Source: Bacteroides sp. (lineage in GTDB: Bacteria > Bacteroidota > Bacteroidia > Bacteroidales > Muribaculaceae). Taken from it: a stretch of 64,000 nucleotides of DNA. The stretch spans positions 33,940 through 97,939 of the forward strand of contig JAAVCK010000014.1 of NCBI GenBank assembly GCA_014802325.1. The letters run 5' to 3'. Below the pieces are notes generated by a model. That model did not search any database and was not told where the DNA came from. It saw only the letters and a program-made list of their open reading frames with translations. The translations under genes were made by a program, and so were the position numbers. Of this stretch, positions 42,920 through 51,107 are shown piece after piece (positions within the stretch are counted from its first letter, which is position 1; every line of letters begins with the position of its first letter).

Positions 42920-44619
42920 GATTTCATGATGTTGGTTTCTACTGATTTCATCACGGCTTCGGCCTGATGGCGGGCAGCTGCTTCCACCTCGTCGGCCTGC
43001 TTCTTGATTTCGAGGGCTTTGGCGCGGTCAGTCAGCGAGGCGGCGTTGATGAGCACGTTGAGGCGCGCTCCGCCTATCGCCGCAAGTGCCGCCAGTGCGC
43101 CTACTCCGGCGTCGCTTGCCGAGGCGGGGTTGCCGTGGTCGGCTACGTATTGCAGCAGACCGAACGTGTCGAGTGTGGTCTGCATGGTGCGCAGCGGTAT
43201 CATGGCGGCGTGGAGCGTCGCGGCTTCTATGGCCTCGGCGCGGGCGGCGCGTTCCTGCTCGCTGCCCTTGGGCATGGCAAATGCGGCCATCACGCCGTCA
43301 AATGCCGCGGTGTCTTCGTCCACCAGTCCTAACAGCGAGTTGAGCAGTGCCTGCCCTTGCTCGGCACGGTCCGAAAACTCGCGCCAGCGGTCATCCCACC
43401 CTGCTTTATGAGCCGAAAGATTAGCCACCATAGTACCCAGCGCCGCCGCCAGTGCGCCCATGTAGGCCGACACCGAGCCGCCGCCGGGGGCGGGTGATTC
43501 GCTTGCCGTCTCGCGGGCAAATCCCGTGAGAGTAAGGTCGGTCAGCAGCGGCTTGCCCGACTTGTCGGCTATCATATCTTCTATCACCTTCTCGGCGGCC
43601 ACAAACGGCTTGAGCTCGTCAAGCCCCATGCTCTTGATGGCTATGCGGATTATCTCGTCGTCGGGTATGCCGGTGGAGCGCTGCTGCTTGTGGAGGAAAT
43701 ACTTACCGGCATCGATGAGCGTGCGGCGCGGTATGAGTCCCACTATCTCTGTGCCGGTGACGCGGATGCCGCGGGCGGCTGCCGCGCGGGTCACCTCGTC
43801 GAAGGCCACGTGGAGCGGGGTGGTGTTGATGTCGGTGATGTTCATCGACACCTGCGCTATGCCATATTCGTCGATATACCAGCCTATGGCCTTCGTGCCC
43901 TTGAGAGTGCCGGGTATCATGACGGGATTGCCGTTCTCGTCCTTGAGCGGCTTGCCCGTCAGCACTCCGCCCTCGCGGGCGGGACGGCCTTTCTCGCGCA
44001 CGTCAAATGCTATGGCGTTGGCGCGGCGGGTCGACGTGGTGTTGAGGTTGAAGTTAACGGCTATCAGGAAGTCGCGTGCACCCACGGCCGTAGCGCCCGT
44101 GCGAGCCTTGTGCTCGGTCAGAGGGCCGCGGCCGAAGTCCGGGCCTTCGGCCGGGTCATCGAGGCGTTCGGCCAGACCTTCATATTCACCCTTGCGCACC
44201 ACGGCCAGATTCTTGCGGGCCGGGGTCGACGCGGCAGCTTCGTAGCAGTAGGTCGGTATGTCGAGCTCGGTAGAGATGCGTTCGGCCAGCTTGCGGGCAA
44301 GTTCGGCGCACTCTTCGAGTGTGATGCCCGACACGGGTATGAGCGGCAACACATCCGTAGCACCCATGCGGGGATGCGCGCCGTGGTGCCGACGCATGTC
44401 GATCAGTTCGGCCGCGCGCTTCACGCCGCGAAATGCCGCTTCGGTCACAGCCTCGGGTTCACCCACGAAAGTCACCACAGTGCGGTTGGTAGCCTCGCCG
44501 GGGTCCACGTCGAGCAGACGAATACCCTCCACGCTCTCTATAGCGTCGGTGATTGACTTTATTACATCTTTATCGCGCCCCTCACTGAAATTGGGCACAC
44601 ATTCAACTATTTTTTGCAT
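42916..44619 (-). CDS. ftcD: Bifunctional glutamate formimidoyltransferase / formimidotetrahydrofolate cyclodeaminase
   Basis: 567 aa from the ATG at 44619; the track begins five codons earlier at a TTG. The N-terminal ~330 residues are the transferase (KIVECVPNFSEGRDKDVI, HRHHGAHPRMGATDVLPLIP-like region). The C-terminal ~190 are the cyclodeaminase (SESPAPGGGSVSAYMGALAAALG). The fusion mirrors mammalian FTCD. It moves the formimino group from formiminoglutamate to tetrahydrofolate, releasing glutamate, then makes 5,10-methenyl-THF and ammonia. It therefore finishes the pathway begun by the downstream hut genes. Overlaps the TPR gene by 17 bp. Confidence 0.95.
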   Translation of the reverse strand: MQKIVECVPNFSEGRDKDVIKSITDAIESVEGIRLLDVDPGEATNRTVVTFVGEPEAVTEAAFRGVKRAAELIDMRRHHGAHPRMGATDVLPLIPVSGITLEECAELARKLAERISTELDIPTYCYEAAASTPARKNLAVVRKGEYEGLAERLDDPAEGPDFGRGPLTEHKARTGATAVGARDFLIAVNFNLNTTSTRRANAIAFDVREKGRPAREGGVLTGKPLKDENGNPVMIPGTLKGTKAIGWYIDEYGIAQVSMNITDINTTPLHVAFDEVTRAAAARGIRVTGTEIVGLIPRRTLIDAGKYFLHKQQRSTGIPDDEIIRIAIKSMGLDELKPFVAAEKVIEDMIADKSGKPLLTDLTLTGFARETASESPAPGGGSVSAYMGALAAALGTMVANLSAHKAGWDDRWREFSDRAEQGQALLNSLLGLVDEDTAAFDGVMAAFAMPKGSEQERAARAEAIEAATLHAAMIPLRTMQTTLDTFGLLQYVADHGNPASASDAGVGALAALAAIGGARLNVLINAASLTDRAKALEIKKQADEVEAAARHQAEAVMKSVETNIMKS

Positions 44620-45346
44620 AGCTATTATATTCAATATTTTCTATCTTACTTTTCAAATAGGGTGTGGGCATAATGGCATATGCCTTCTTGAAATAATCCA
44701 GAGCGTCGGATTTATCCCCTTGCGACTCGGCATAGAAACCCAACGCCAGCAGAGCATCGACATTATCGGGTGCCACCTCGGTGATGCGGCGGTATACATC
44801 CATCGCTGCAGAGAAATCGCCTGTCAACATATAGCCCCGAGCCTTGTCGTGAAGGAAAGTCACGTTGTCGGGCAGACCCGCCAGCATCTTGTCGGCATAA
44901 GCCACCATGCCCGGGCCGTCGCAGCGGTAGGTGTAATATCTCAGCAGGTAGCTGTCGATAGAGCGGCGCACCCATGCCTCGCGGCGTGCTATCATCAGCA
45001 GAAAATCCTCGTAGACATCGCCGCGTGCCAGCGCAAACGATTCGTCCTCCACCGATATGAATACCTTCTCGAACGGCTGACGGTTGGATACCGCGTTGCG
45101 AAACAGCCGCAACTGCTCCGTGGAGTCGTTGCGCACTCCTGCCACCGCTATAGCCTTGCCGGTCAGGGCAGCATCGTCGGGGCGTTCGGTCACCATGAGC
45201 TGAAGCATCGCCTGAGCCGACGCCCACTCCTTATATTGTATGAAGCGGTCGGCCTTTACTGAAAGTTGTTCAAATGTGGGTGTTTCACCACGCGCGGCCA
45301 CTATCGCGGCCACTGCGGTAGTTAATAATATTAATCGTCTTAGCAT
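44603..45346 (-). CDS. Secreted TPR-repeat protein in the hut operon
   Basis: 247 aa. Signal peptide MLRRLILLTTAVAAIVAARG. About residues 140-230 contain tetratricopeptide-like helices (AMDVYRRITEVAPDNVDALLALGFYAESQGDKSDALDYFKKAYAI). No lipobox Cys or other membrane segment, so probably periplasmic. It overlaps the regulator by 7 bp and ftcD by 17 bp, so it is translated as part of the operon, although a periplasmic TPR protein has no known part in histidine breakdown. Confidence 0.82.
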   Translation of the reverse strand: MLRRLILLTTAVAAIVAARGETPTFEQLSVKADRFIQYKEWASAQAMLQLMVTERPDDAALTGKAIAVAGVRNDSTEQLRLFRNAVSNRQPFEKVFISVEDESFALARGDVYEDFLLMIARREAWVRRSIDSYLLRYYTYRCDGPGMVAYADKMLAGLPDNVTFLHDKARGYMLTGDFSAAMDVYRRITEVAPDNVDALLALGFYAESQGDKSDALDYFKKAYAIMPTPYLKSKIENIEYNSYAKNS

Positions 45347-46068
45347 CGTCGGCTGTAATTTAATATGTTCTCTACCAGATAGAGCGACTTGATGTCGCTG
45401 CGGAGCACCTCCATATCATCATAAGCGGGATTGGCGCTGTGGAGTATCACCATCGAATTGTCGGGGTGCTTTCTCACAAACTTCACCATACGGTATTCCT
45501 CAAGGCCCACCACATAGATCTGACCCCAGAAAATGTTGCGCATATCGTTGATGGGGCGGATGGCCACATAGCCCCCGTCGCATATCGTGGGCGACATAGA
45601 GTCACCTCTCACCGGCACTATTATCTGCTTGTGTTTCAGTCCCGGCAGCGACACAGCACCTATCGGACGCTGCTCGCTGAATATAGCTTCCAGATTGTGG
45701 CATCCCGCCGTCACGTCTATATCGTAGACCGGAGTCCCGTCGTCGGTCATGACCGAAGGCACGAGCGGATTGTCGATGAGGATTTCCTCAGCCATCAGAG
45801 GCTTCGCATAAGGCGAGTCAAGACCGTCGCGAAGCCACGACTTCGACACACCAGCGTCGATGACTATGCGGTTGATAAGACTCTCGGAAACGGGCGATTT
45901 ACCCGTCAGCACCTTCGACAGATTGCTCGGGTCGATACCTATAAGGCGGGCAAACCGGGCCTGCGACATATTATTGATGCGCATGATATAGTGGATGCGG
46001 TCAATCACCGTATCGGTCTTCGGCTCGGGTAAATCCACAATAGGGCGTGGTAAGTATTCGTTGGTCAT
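45340..46068 (-). CDS. XRE-type helix-turn-helix regulator with S24 (LexA/CI-like) peptidase domain
   Basis: 242 aa from the ATG at 46068; the longer track ORF runs upstream through the operator and is rejected. An HTH domain spans about 23-72 (MSQARFARLIGIDPSNLSKVL). The S24 domain has the Ser/Lys dyad at Ser157 (VRGDSMSP) and Lys196 (RMVKFVRK). An Ala-Gly pair at 121-122 (VTAGCHN) lies where LexA and CI are self-cleaved, so derepression by autocleavage is possible. The promoter lies inside a perfect inverted repeat, indicating autoregulation. It is the first gene of the hut operon. Confidence 0.87.
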   Translation of the reverse strand: MTNEYLPRPIVDLPEPKTDTVIDRIHYIMRINNMSQARFARLIGIDPSNLSKVLTGKSPVSESLINRIVIDAGVSKSWLRDGLDSPYAKPLMAEEILIDNPLVPSVMTDDGTPVYDIDVTAGCHNLEAIFSEQRPIGAVSLPGLKHKQIIVPVRGDSMSPTICDGGYVAIRPINDMRNIFWGQIYVVGLEEYRMVKFVRKHPDNSMVILHSANPAYDDMEVLRSDIKSLYLVENILNYSRRC

Positions 46069-46077
46069 TAGCGGAAA

Positions 46078-46108
46078 GATAGTATTTTTACATTGCAAAA
46101 ATACTATC
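46078..46108 (-). promoter_or_regulatory. Operator-like inverted repeat over the hut operon promoter
   Basis: GATAGTATTTTT and AAAAATACTATC are perfect 12-bp arms with a 7-bp centre, in an otherwise GC-rich gap. The -7 box (TATTTTTG, 46096-46103, minus strand) lies within the repeat, with TTG 20 bp upstream of the box. The regulator's ATG is about 24 nt from the predicted transcription start. Confidence 0.8.
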
Positions 46109-46179
46109 AAACTCCCGCAATTCCAAGAAAAATCCCCGGAAAAAATAGTAATAATCCCCCCACACCCCCGCCCCCCGGT

Positions 46180-46450
46180 AAGGCCGCACACTTGGAAGCG
46201 TCCGCCCGCGCAAAAACTCGCACCATCATCCGCCGTCGTCGCGCACCATCCGCCGCCGCGTTAATGAAAATCAGGGCTGGAAGCCCGTCGTTGTACTAAA
46301 CCGCGGGTGAAGCCCGCGGACAAGTGCCCCTGACAACATGAGCTGCGGAGCTGCAATGTTGTTTTCTCCACGAGCTTGCCACCCGGGGCATCAAAACCAA
46401 TGCCAAATCAGCCACGGAGTGGTTGTACAATCGATCCGCTATTGTTCACC
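46180..46450 (+). repeat. Degenerate dispersed repeat remnants
   Basis: The gap holds fragments of the D block (GGCCGCACACTTGGAAGCGTCC), decayed A-like (GCTTGCCACCCGGGGCATC) and B' (GCCACGGAGTGGTTGTACAA) palindromes, and other small palindromes (CCGCGGGTGAAGCCCGCGG). No gene is supported between 46110 and 46540. Confidence 0.6.
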
Positions 46451-46544
46451 CGCCCCCCCCCGCAAAAATGTAACTTCACCATGCCAAGCCGTTAAAAACT
46501 CCTAAGATTGGGTCAGCGGCGCGGGATGGGTCGAAAAACTTTTG

Positions 46545-46552
46545 TATCTTTG
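46545..46552 (+). promoter_or_regulatory. -7 box TATCTTTG directly before the GH25 start
   Basis: TATCTTTG ends 4 bp before ATGATG at 46557-46562, so transcription would begin at or next to the start codon. A -33 element is not clear. Confidence 0.55.
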
Positions 46553-46556
46553 TGGT

Positions 46557-47258
46557 ATGATGAGATTTTTGTCGTTACTTATAGTTGCTGCGGCCATGCT
46601 CGGCGCGGCTTGCTCAAGGACCGCTCCGGCCGTGGTGTATCCCGACCGAGAGATTTATCCCGTGGCCGGTATCGACATCAGTTCTCACAACGGCGAAGTG
46701 GATTTCGACGCCGTCAAGGCCGACGGATATGATTTTGTAATCATCAAGGCCACCGAAGGAGCTACCTTCAAGGATAAGGCTTTTCTCGACAACTACAATC
46801 GAGCCATCGAGGCCGGACTCAGTGTGGGCGCCTATCACTTCTTCCGTTTCGAGACCAGCGGCTACATGCAGGGTCTTAACTTCGTGAACTCTATCAACGG
46901 TAGGGAGTTGCATCTGCCCGTGGCTATCGACATAGAGGAGTGGACCAATTCGGCCGCCCAGCCCACATCGCATGTGCTTGACCGTCTCAACGAGATGATC
47001 GACCACCTTGAGCGCCACGGCTACCGCGTGATGCTCTATACCAACAAAAACGGCTACGAGCGCTTCGTGCGCGGCAATTTCCCCGGCTACCCCGTGTGGC
47101 TCTGTTCGCTCGTCGATCCTCCCGCCGAACCTATGCGCTGGACTCTCTGGCAGGCTACCCACCGCGGTAAGGTGGCCGGCACGGATCATCCCGTCGACAT
47201 CAATGCCTTCAACGGCTCTCGCGAAGAGTGGGACAAGTGGCTTCAGGCCATGCAATAA
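46557..47258 (+). CDS. GH25 lysozyme-like lipoprotein
   Basis: 233 aa from the ATG at 46557 (a second ATG follows at 46560). Lipobox LGAACSRT gives a lipoprotein. The GH25 barrel shows the catalytic acidic residues in VAGIDISSHNGEVDF near the N-terminus and in AIDIEEWTN, plus GYDFVIIKATEGATF and VGAYHFFRF. Family enzymes hydrolyse the glycan backbone of peptidoglycan. Signals for a very short or absent 5' leader are present. Followed by porU, which has its own promoter. Confidence 0.92.
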   Translation: MMRFLSLLIVAAAMLGAACSRTAPAVVYPDREIYPVAGIDISSHNGEVDFDAVKADGYDFVIIKATEGATFKDKAFLDNYNRAIEAGLSVGAYHFFRFETSGYMQGLNFVNSINGRELHLPVAIDIEEWTNSAAQPTSHVLDRLNEMIDHLERHGYRVMLYTNKNGYERFVRGNFPGYPVWLCSLVDPPAEPMRWTLWQATHRGKVAGTDHPVDINAFNGSREEWDKWLQAMQ

Positions 47259-47277
47259 TCACACATAACTTACGTTA

Positions 47278-47285
47278 TATATTTG
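47278..47285 (+). promoter_or_regulatory. -7 box TATATTTG for porU
   Basis: TATATTTG 21 bp before the ATG at 47307. Confidence 0.6.
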
Positions 47286-47306
47286 TATTAATACGTCTTT
47301 CCATCA

Positions 47307-50300
47307 ATGAACCTCTCATATTCACTCCTTACACATGTAGTGCGGCTGGCCGTGATTTTGGCCGTGATGTTGACTCCGGCCCGTGGAGCCGCCTTTTCGT
47401 CTGACACCTATACCGACTCCTCCGCTCTTGCCGAGGGTAAATGGGTGAAGATCTCCGTGGCCGAGACCGGACTTTACTGCATCACCGCAGCCGACCTGCG
47501 CTCGTGGGGTTTCAGCGACCCCTCGCGCGTGAGAATCCACGGCTACGGCGGTCAGCGTATCTCTGATCATATGACTCAAGCCGGATTTATCGACGATCTG
47601 CCTCAGGTGCAGAGCGTGGTGTCGCAGCGCGGCGTGGTGTTCTACGCCCTCGGCCCTGAGACGTGGACCTATTCCGACAACTCGTGGAGCCATTCGCTCA
47701 ATCCCTTCTCTACGGCCGGATATTATTTCGTGACCGAGAGCGACGCGCCCGCGCGTGAAATCGTCACCGAGGGTCGCGAACTGACCGCTGACCGCACGTT
47801 TGCCACATCGTTTACCGAACATCTCTTCCACGAGACCGATAAAGTATCTCCCGCCACACTGGGTCTGCTCCTCGTGGGCGAGGATTTCCGCTATACATCG
47901 TCGCAGTCTTTCCGCTTCTCCACTCCCGGCGCTATCGTGCCCTCCGAAGCTGTGGCAAGGGTGAATTTTCTTTCGGCCACCACCGGGCAGTCGACTGTGG
48001 CGCTCTCGGCCGACAACAATGCCCTCTCGCTCTCGGGTGTCTACACTTTCCCGGCTTCGTCGGAAGGCTCGACAGGACTCAGCGAAGGCACGTTTACTAT
48101 CGGCGGCAACAATACCTCCATCGGTGTTCGCTTCAATGGTGGCGGCGTTGTGTCGATGGCTTATCTCGATTATATCGAGCTGCTCTATAAGCGTCTTATA
48201 ACTCTCGACGGCGGTAAACTCGGTTTTTCCACCGATTCTCCCGGTGTGGAACTCGCTGTGGCCGACAATAAGGACGTGACCGTGTGGGATGTCACCGATC
48301 CTCTCAATATCAATCAGCTCTCCACCACGACCGCCACGGGCGGGGCGCTCCGATGGGTGACGCCTTACGCCGGTATGCGCTCCTACTGCGCATGGAGTGC
48401 GTCGGCCGTGCTGCCTTCGCCCAAATATGTGGGACTGATAGCCAATCAGAATCTCCACGCACGCACCACGCCCGACATGGTGATTGTGACCACTGCCGAT
48501 AATCTGACCCAGGCCAACCGTGTTGCAGCTCTCCACGATGACCTCGACGTGCTCGTAGTGACTCAAGACCAGGTATATAACGAATTTTCATCAGGCGTAG
48601 CCGATCCGTCGGGCATACGCAAGATGGCCAAAATGTATTTCGACCGTTCGGCTGCGGGCGCCGAGGGCGGCAATTTCCGCTACCTCCTCCTTTTCGGCCG
48701 TCCTACCTACGACAACCGCCGACTTACCGGCGACATGGCTCAGGCCGGATATGAGACCATCCCTGCATGGTCCACCGATAGCGGACTGAATGAAAACGTG
48801 GCTTATTGCTCCGACGATTTCTTCGCCATGCTCGAAGACGGCTCTGGCCTCCGATGGGGCAACGAAGTGCTCAATATAGCCGTCGGACGTATCCCCGCCA
48901 CCTCTGCCGACGAGGCCGCCGTGTTTGTTGACCGCCTGACTGACTACATCACCACCCCCGGCGGCGGTGAGTGGGTGCAGCGTGCTGTCCTCACGGCCGA
49001 CGATGGCGACAGCTCCGTGCATCTCATTCAGTCTGAAAAGATGTACAACGGCTTCCTCTCATCATCGCGCGGAGCCGACATTAATTATAAGAAAGTATAT
49101 TTCGGCGCTTACACCCTTTCCAATGGCGTCTATGCCGAGGCCGTGTCGACTTTCCGCCGCGAGATCGAAGACGGTGTGCTGCTGTGGAGCTTCATTGGTC
49201 ATGCTACCGTCGACAATCTTACCGGCGAGGGACTTCTACCTCCCGGCGAGGTCTACAAGCTCTATCTGCGCAAACCGCTCATATTCTACGGCGCTACATG
49301 CTCGTTCGGCCGCTGGGACGGCGACCGCACTTCGGGCATCGAGGCTCTGTGTATGCGCGAGAGCGGTGGTGCCATCGCTGCCATATCGGCCGTGCGCCCC
49401 GTATATATCGCGCTCAATGAACTGATGTCTACCGCCTTCGCCAAAAACCTTTTCCAAGCCGACTCCTCAGGCCGATTCCCCACCGTGGGCGAAGCCATGA
49501 TGAAGGCTAAAAACAGCATCGGCTCCGACACCAACAAGCGCCGCTACGTGATGCTCGGCGACCCGGCCATGCGTCCGGCCATTCCCGAAAACCGCGTGGA
49601 AGTGGTGAGCATCAACGGTGTCGATGCTACTGACCCGCAGACCCCGCCCGTGATTTCAGCGCTTCAGAAAGTGTCGATCAAGGGACACGTCACCGACTAT
49701 GCCGGCAACCGTCTCGACGATTTCACCGGCTCTCTTTCCTACACCATTTTCGACGCTGAATATTCCACTGTTTCCAACGAGCGCGACGAAAACGAGCGTG
49801 AAGTATCGTTTGAGCAGCAGGGCAACCGCGTAGCAGCCGGTCGCACCGCCGTCATCGCCGGCGAGTTTGAAATTTCGCTCACCATGCCCTCGGAAGTGGC
49901 CGACAATTTCCGCCCCGGTGCCATGTCGCTCTACGCCATCTCGGCCGACAAGGCCAACGACGCCGCCGATACATTCCGCAACTTCTATATCTACGGGTTC
50001 GACGATCAGGCCACAGCCGATCTCAACGCCCCGAAGATCGAGTATATGTATATGAATCACGACTCGTTTGAAGACGGAAGCACCGTCAACGCCGCCCCCA
50101 TGCTTATAGCCCGCGTGAGCGATGATACGGGTATCAACCTCTCCACCGCCGGCGTAGGCCACCAGATGAGCGTGCGCATCGACCGCAAGGATTCATACAG
50201 CGATGTGGCTGCTTCGTTCAGCCCCGATGAAGATGGTTCGCCTGCCGGCACTATCTCCTACCGTCTGCCCGAACTCATGCCGGGCGACCACGAACTGGAG

Positions 50301-50693
50301 TTCCGCGTGTGGGACGTCAATGGAAATTCCGCCTCTAAGACCCTCACGTTCAGTGTCGACAGTTCGGCCGCACCCTCTATATTCGATGTCTGGACCGACG
50401 CAAGTCCGGCCCGCAACGAGGCTAATTTTTATGTGAGCCACGACCGTCCCGACGAAATTCTCAACGTCACCGTGGAAGTATTTGACTTCAACGGCACCCT
50501 TCAGTGGAGCGAAACCGCCACCGGACGTGCCGACATGTTCTCATCATCGCCTGTGAAGTGGAATCTGGTCAACAACAGTGGTCAGCGGGTCAACCGCGGC
50601 ATCTACATCTACCGCGCCCGAATTGCCACATCCGACAATCCCGACCTCGTATCCACCTCCCGCAGCCGCCGCCTGGCCGTCGCCGCCTTCTAA
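47307..50693 (+). CDS. porU: Type IX secretion system sortase PorU (C25 gingipain-like peptidase)
   Basis: 1128 aa, the usual length for PorU. Signal peptide at 1-28. The C25 catalytic pair is visible: His at about 631 (SFIGHATVDNLTG) and Cys at about 665 (FYGATCSFGRWDG), preceded by DMVIVTTADNLTQA and LLLFGRPTYDNR. The C-terminus (NNSGQRVNRGIYIYRARI) belongs to its own sorting-like domain. PorU removes C-terminal signals of T9SS cargo at the outer membrane and attaches the mature protein to lipid-linked sugar. Cargo-like tails on four genes in this window fit with that, though the rest of the secretion machinery lies outside. Confidence 0.93.
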   Translation: MNLSYSLLTHVVRLAVILAVMLTPARGAAFSSDTYTDSSALAEGKWVKISVAETGLYCITAADLRSWGFSDPSRVRIHGYGGQRISDHMTQAGFIDDLPQVQSVVSQRGVVFYALGPETWTYSDNSWSHSLNPFSTAGYYFVTESDAPAREIVTEGRELTADRTFATSFTEHLFHETDKVSPATLGLLLVGEDFRYTSSQSFRFSTPGAIVPSEAVARVNFLSATTGQSTVALSADNNALSLSGVYTFPASSEGSTGLSEGTFTIGGNNTSIGVRFNGGGVVSMAYLDYIELLYKRLITLDGGKLGFSTDSPGVELAVADNKDVTVWDVTDPLNINQLSTTTATGGALRWVTPYAGMRSYCAWSASAVLPSPKYVGLIANQNLHARTTPDMVIVTTADNLTQANRVAALHDDLDVLVVTQDQVYNEFSSGVADPSGIRKMAKMYFDRSAAGAEGGNFRYLLLFGRPTYDNRRLTGDMAQAGYETIPAWSTDSGLNENVAYCSDDFFAMLEDGSGLRWGNEVLNIAVGRIPATSADEAAVFVDRLTDYITTPGGGEWVQRAVLTADDGDSSVHLIQSEKMYNGFLSSSRGADINYKKVYFGAYTLSNGVYAEAVSTFRREIEDGVLLWSFIGHATVDNLTGEGLLPPGEVYKLYLRKPLIFYGATCSFGRWDGDRTSGIEALCMRESGGAIAAISAVRPVYIALNELMSTAFAKNLFQADSSGRFPTVGEAMMKAKNSIGSDTNKRRYVMLGDPAMRPAIPENRVEVVSINGVDATDPQTPPVISALQKVSIKGHVTDYAGNRLDDFTGSLSYTIFDAEYSTVSNERDENEREVSFEQQGNRVAAGRTAVIAGEFEISLTMPSEVADNFRPGAMSLYAISADKANDAADTFRNFYIYGFDDQATADLNAPKIEYMYMNHDSFEDGSTVNAAPMLIARVSDDTGINLSTAGVGHQMSVRIDRKDSYSDVAASFSPDEDGSPAGTISYRLPELMPGDHELEFRVWDVNGNSASKTLTFSVDSSAAPSIFDVWTDASPARNEANFYVSHDRPDEILNVTVEVFDFNGTLQWSETATGRADMFSSSPVKWNLVNNSGQRVNRGIYIYRARIATSDNPDLVSTSRSRRLAVAAF

Positions 50694-50724
50694 CCGGCTA
50701 ATCACCCACAACACCCCGTCCCAC

Positions 50725-51042
50725 CTGTAGGGCGCACACTGGGCTGTGTCCGGCCGAGCAAAAATGTAACTTCATTGCCGCTGTTCCACAGCCGTCGCAC
50801 CCACGGGTGCGCGTCTCAAAAAGCCACGGAGTGGCTACCACAACGTTAACCCCGGGTGCTTGTCACCCGGGGTACAAACCCCACCGCGACACAACCGCGG
50901 AGCGGTTGCACAAAAAAATCATGAATCTATGCACACCTATAGGTGTGTCTCAAAAAGCCACGGAGTGGCTACCACAACGTTAACCCCGGGTGCTTGTCAC
51001 CCGGGGTACAAAGTGCACGACGACACAACCGCGGAGCGGTTG
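50725..51042 (+). repeat. Composite D block followed by two tandem B-A-B' modules
   Basis: D fragment at 50725-50820; module 1: B 50822-50836, A 50850-50872, B' 50892-50908; module 2: B 50957-50971, A 50984-51006, B' 51026-51042. The two modules are direct repeats. Each B' is followed by AAATCATGAATC-like sequence. The 50694-51107 gap contains nothing else recognisable. Confidence 0.85.
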
Positions 51043-51047
51043 CACAA

Positions 51048-51101
51048 ATAATCATGAATCATGCATCATGAATCATGCATCATGAATCATGAATCAAAAA
51101 G
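51048..51101 (-). repeat. ATGATTC-type short tandem repeat after the TPM gene
   Basis: Copies of ATCATGAATCATGC on the plus strand. Read along the gene it begins CTTTTTGATTCATGATTC about 7 nt past the stop codon. Confidence 0.75.
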
Positions 51102-51107
51102 GAACCG

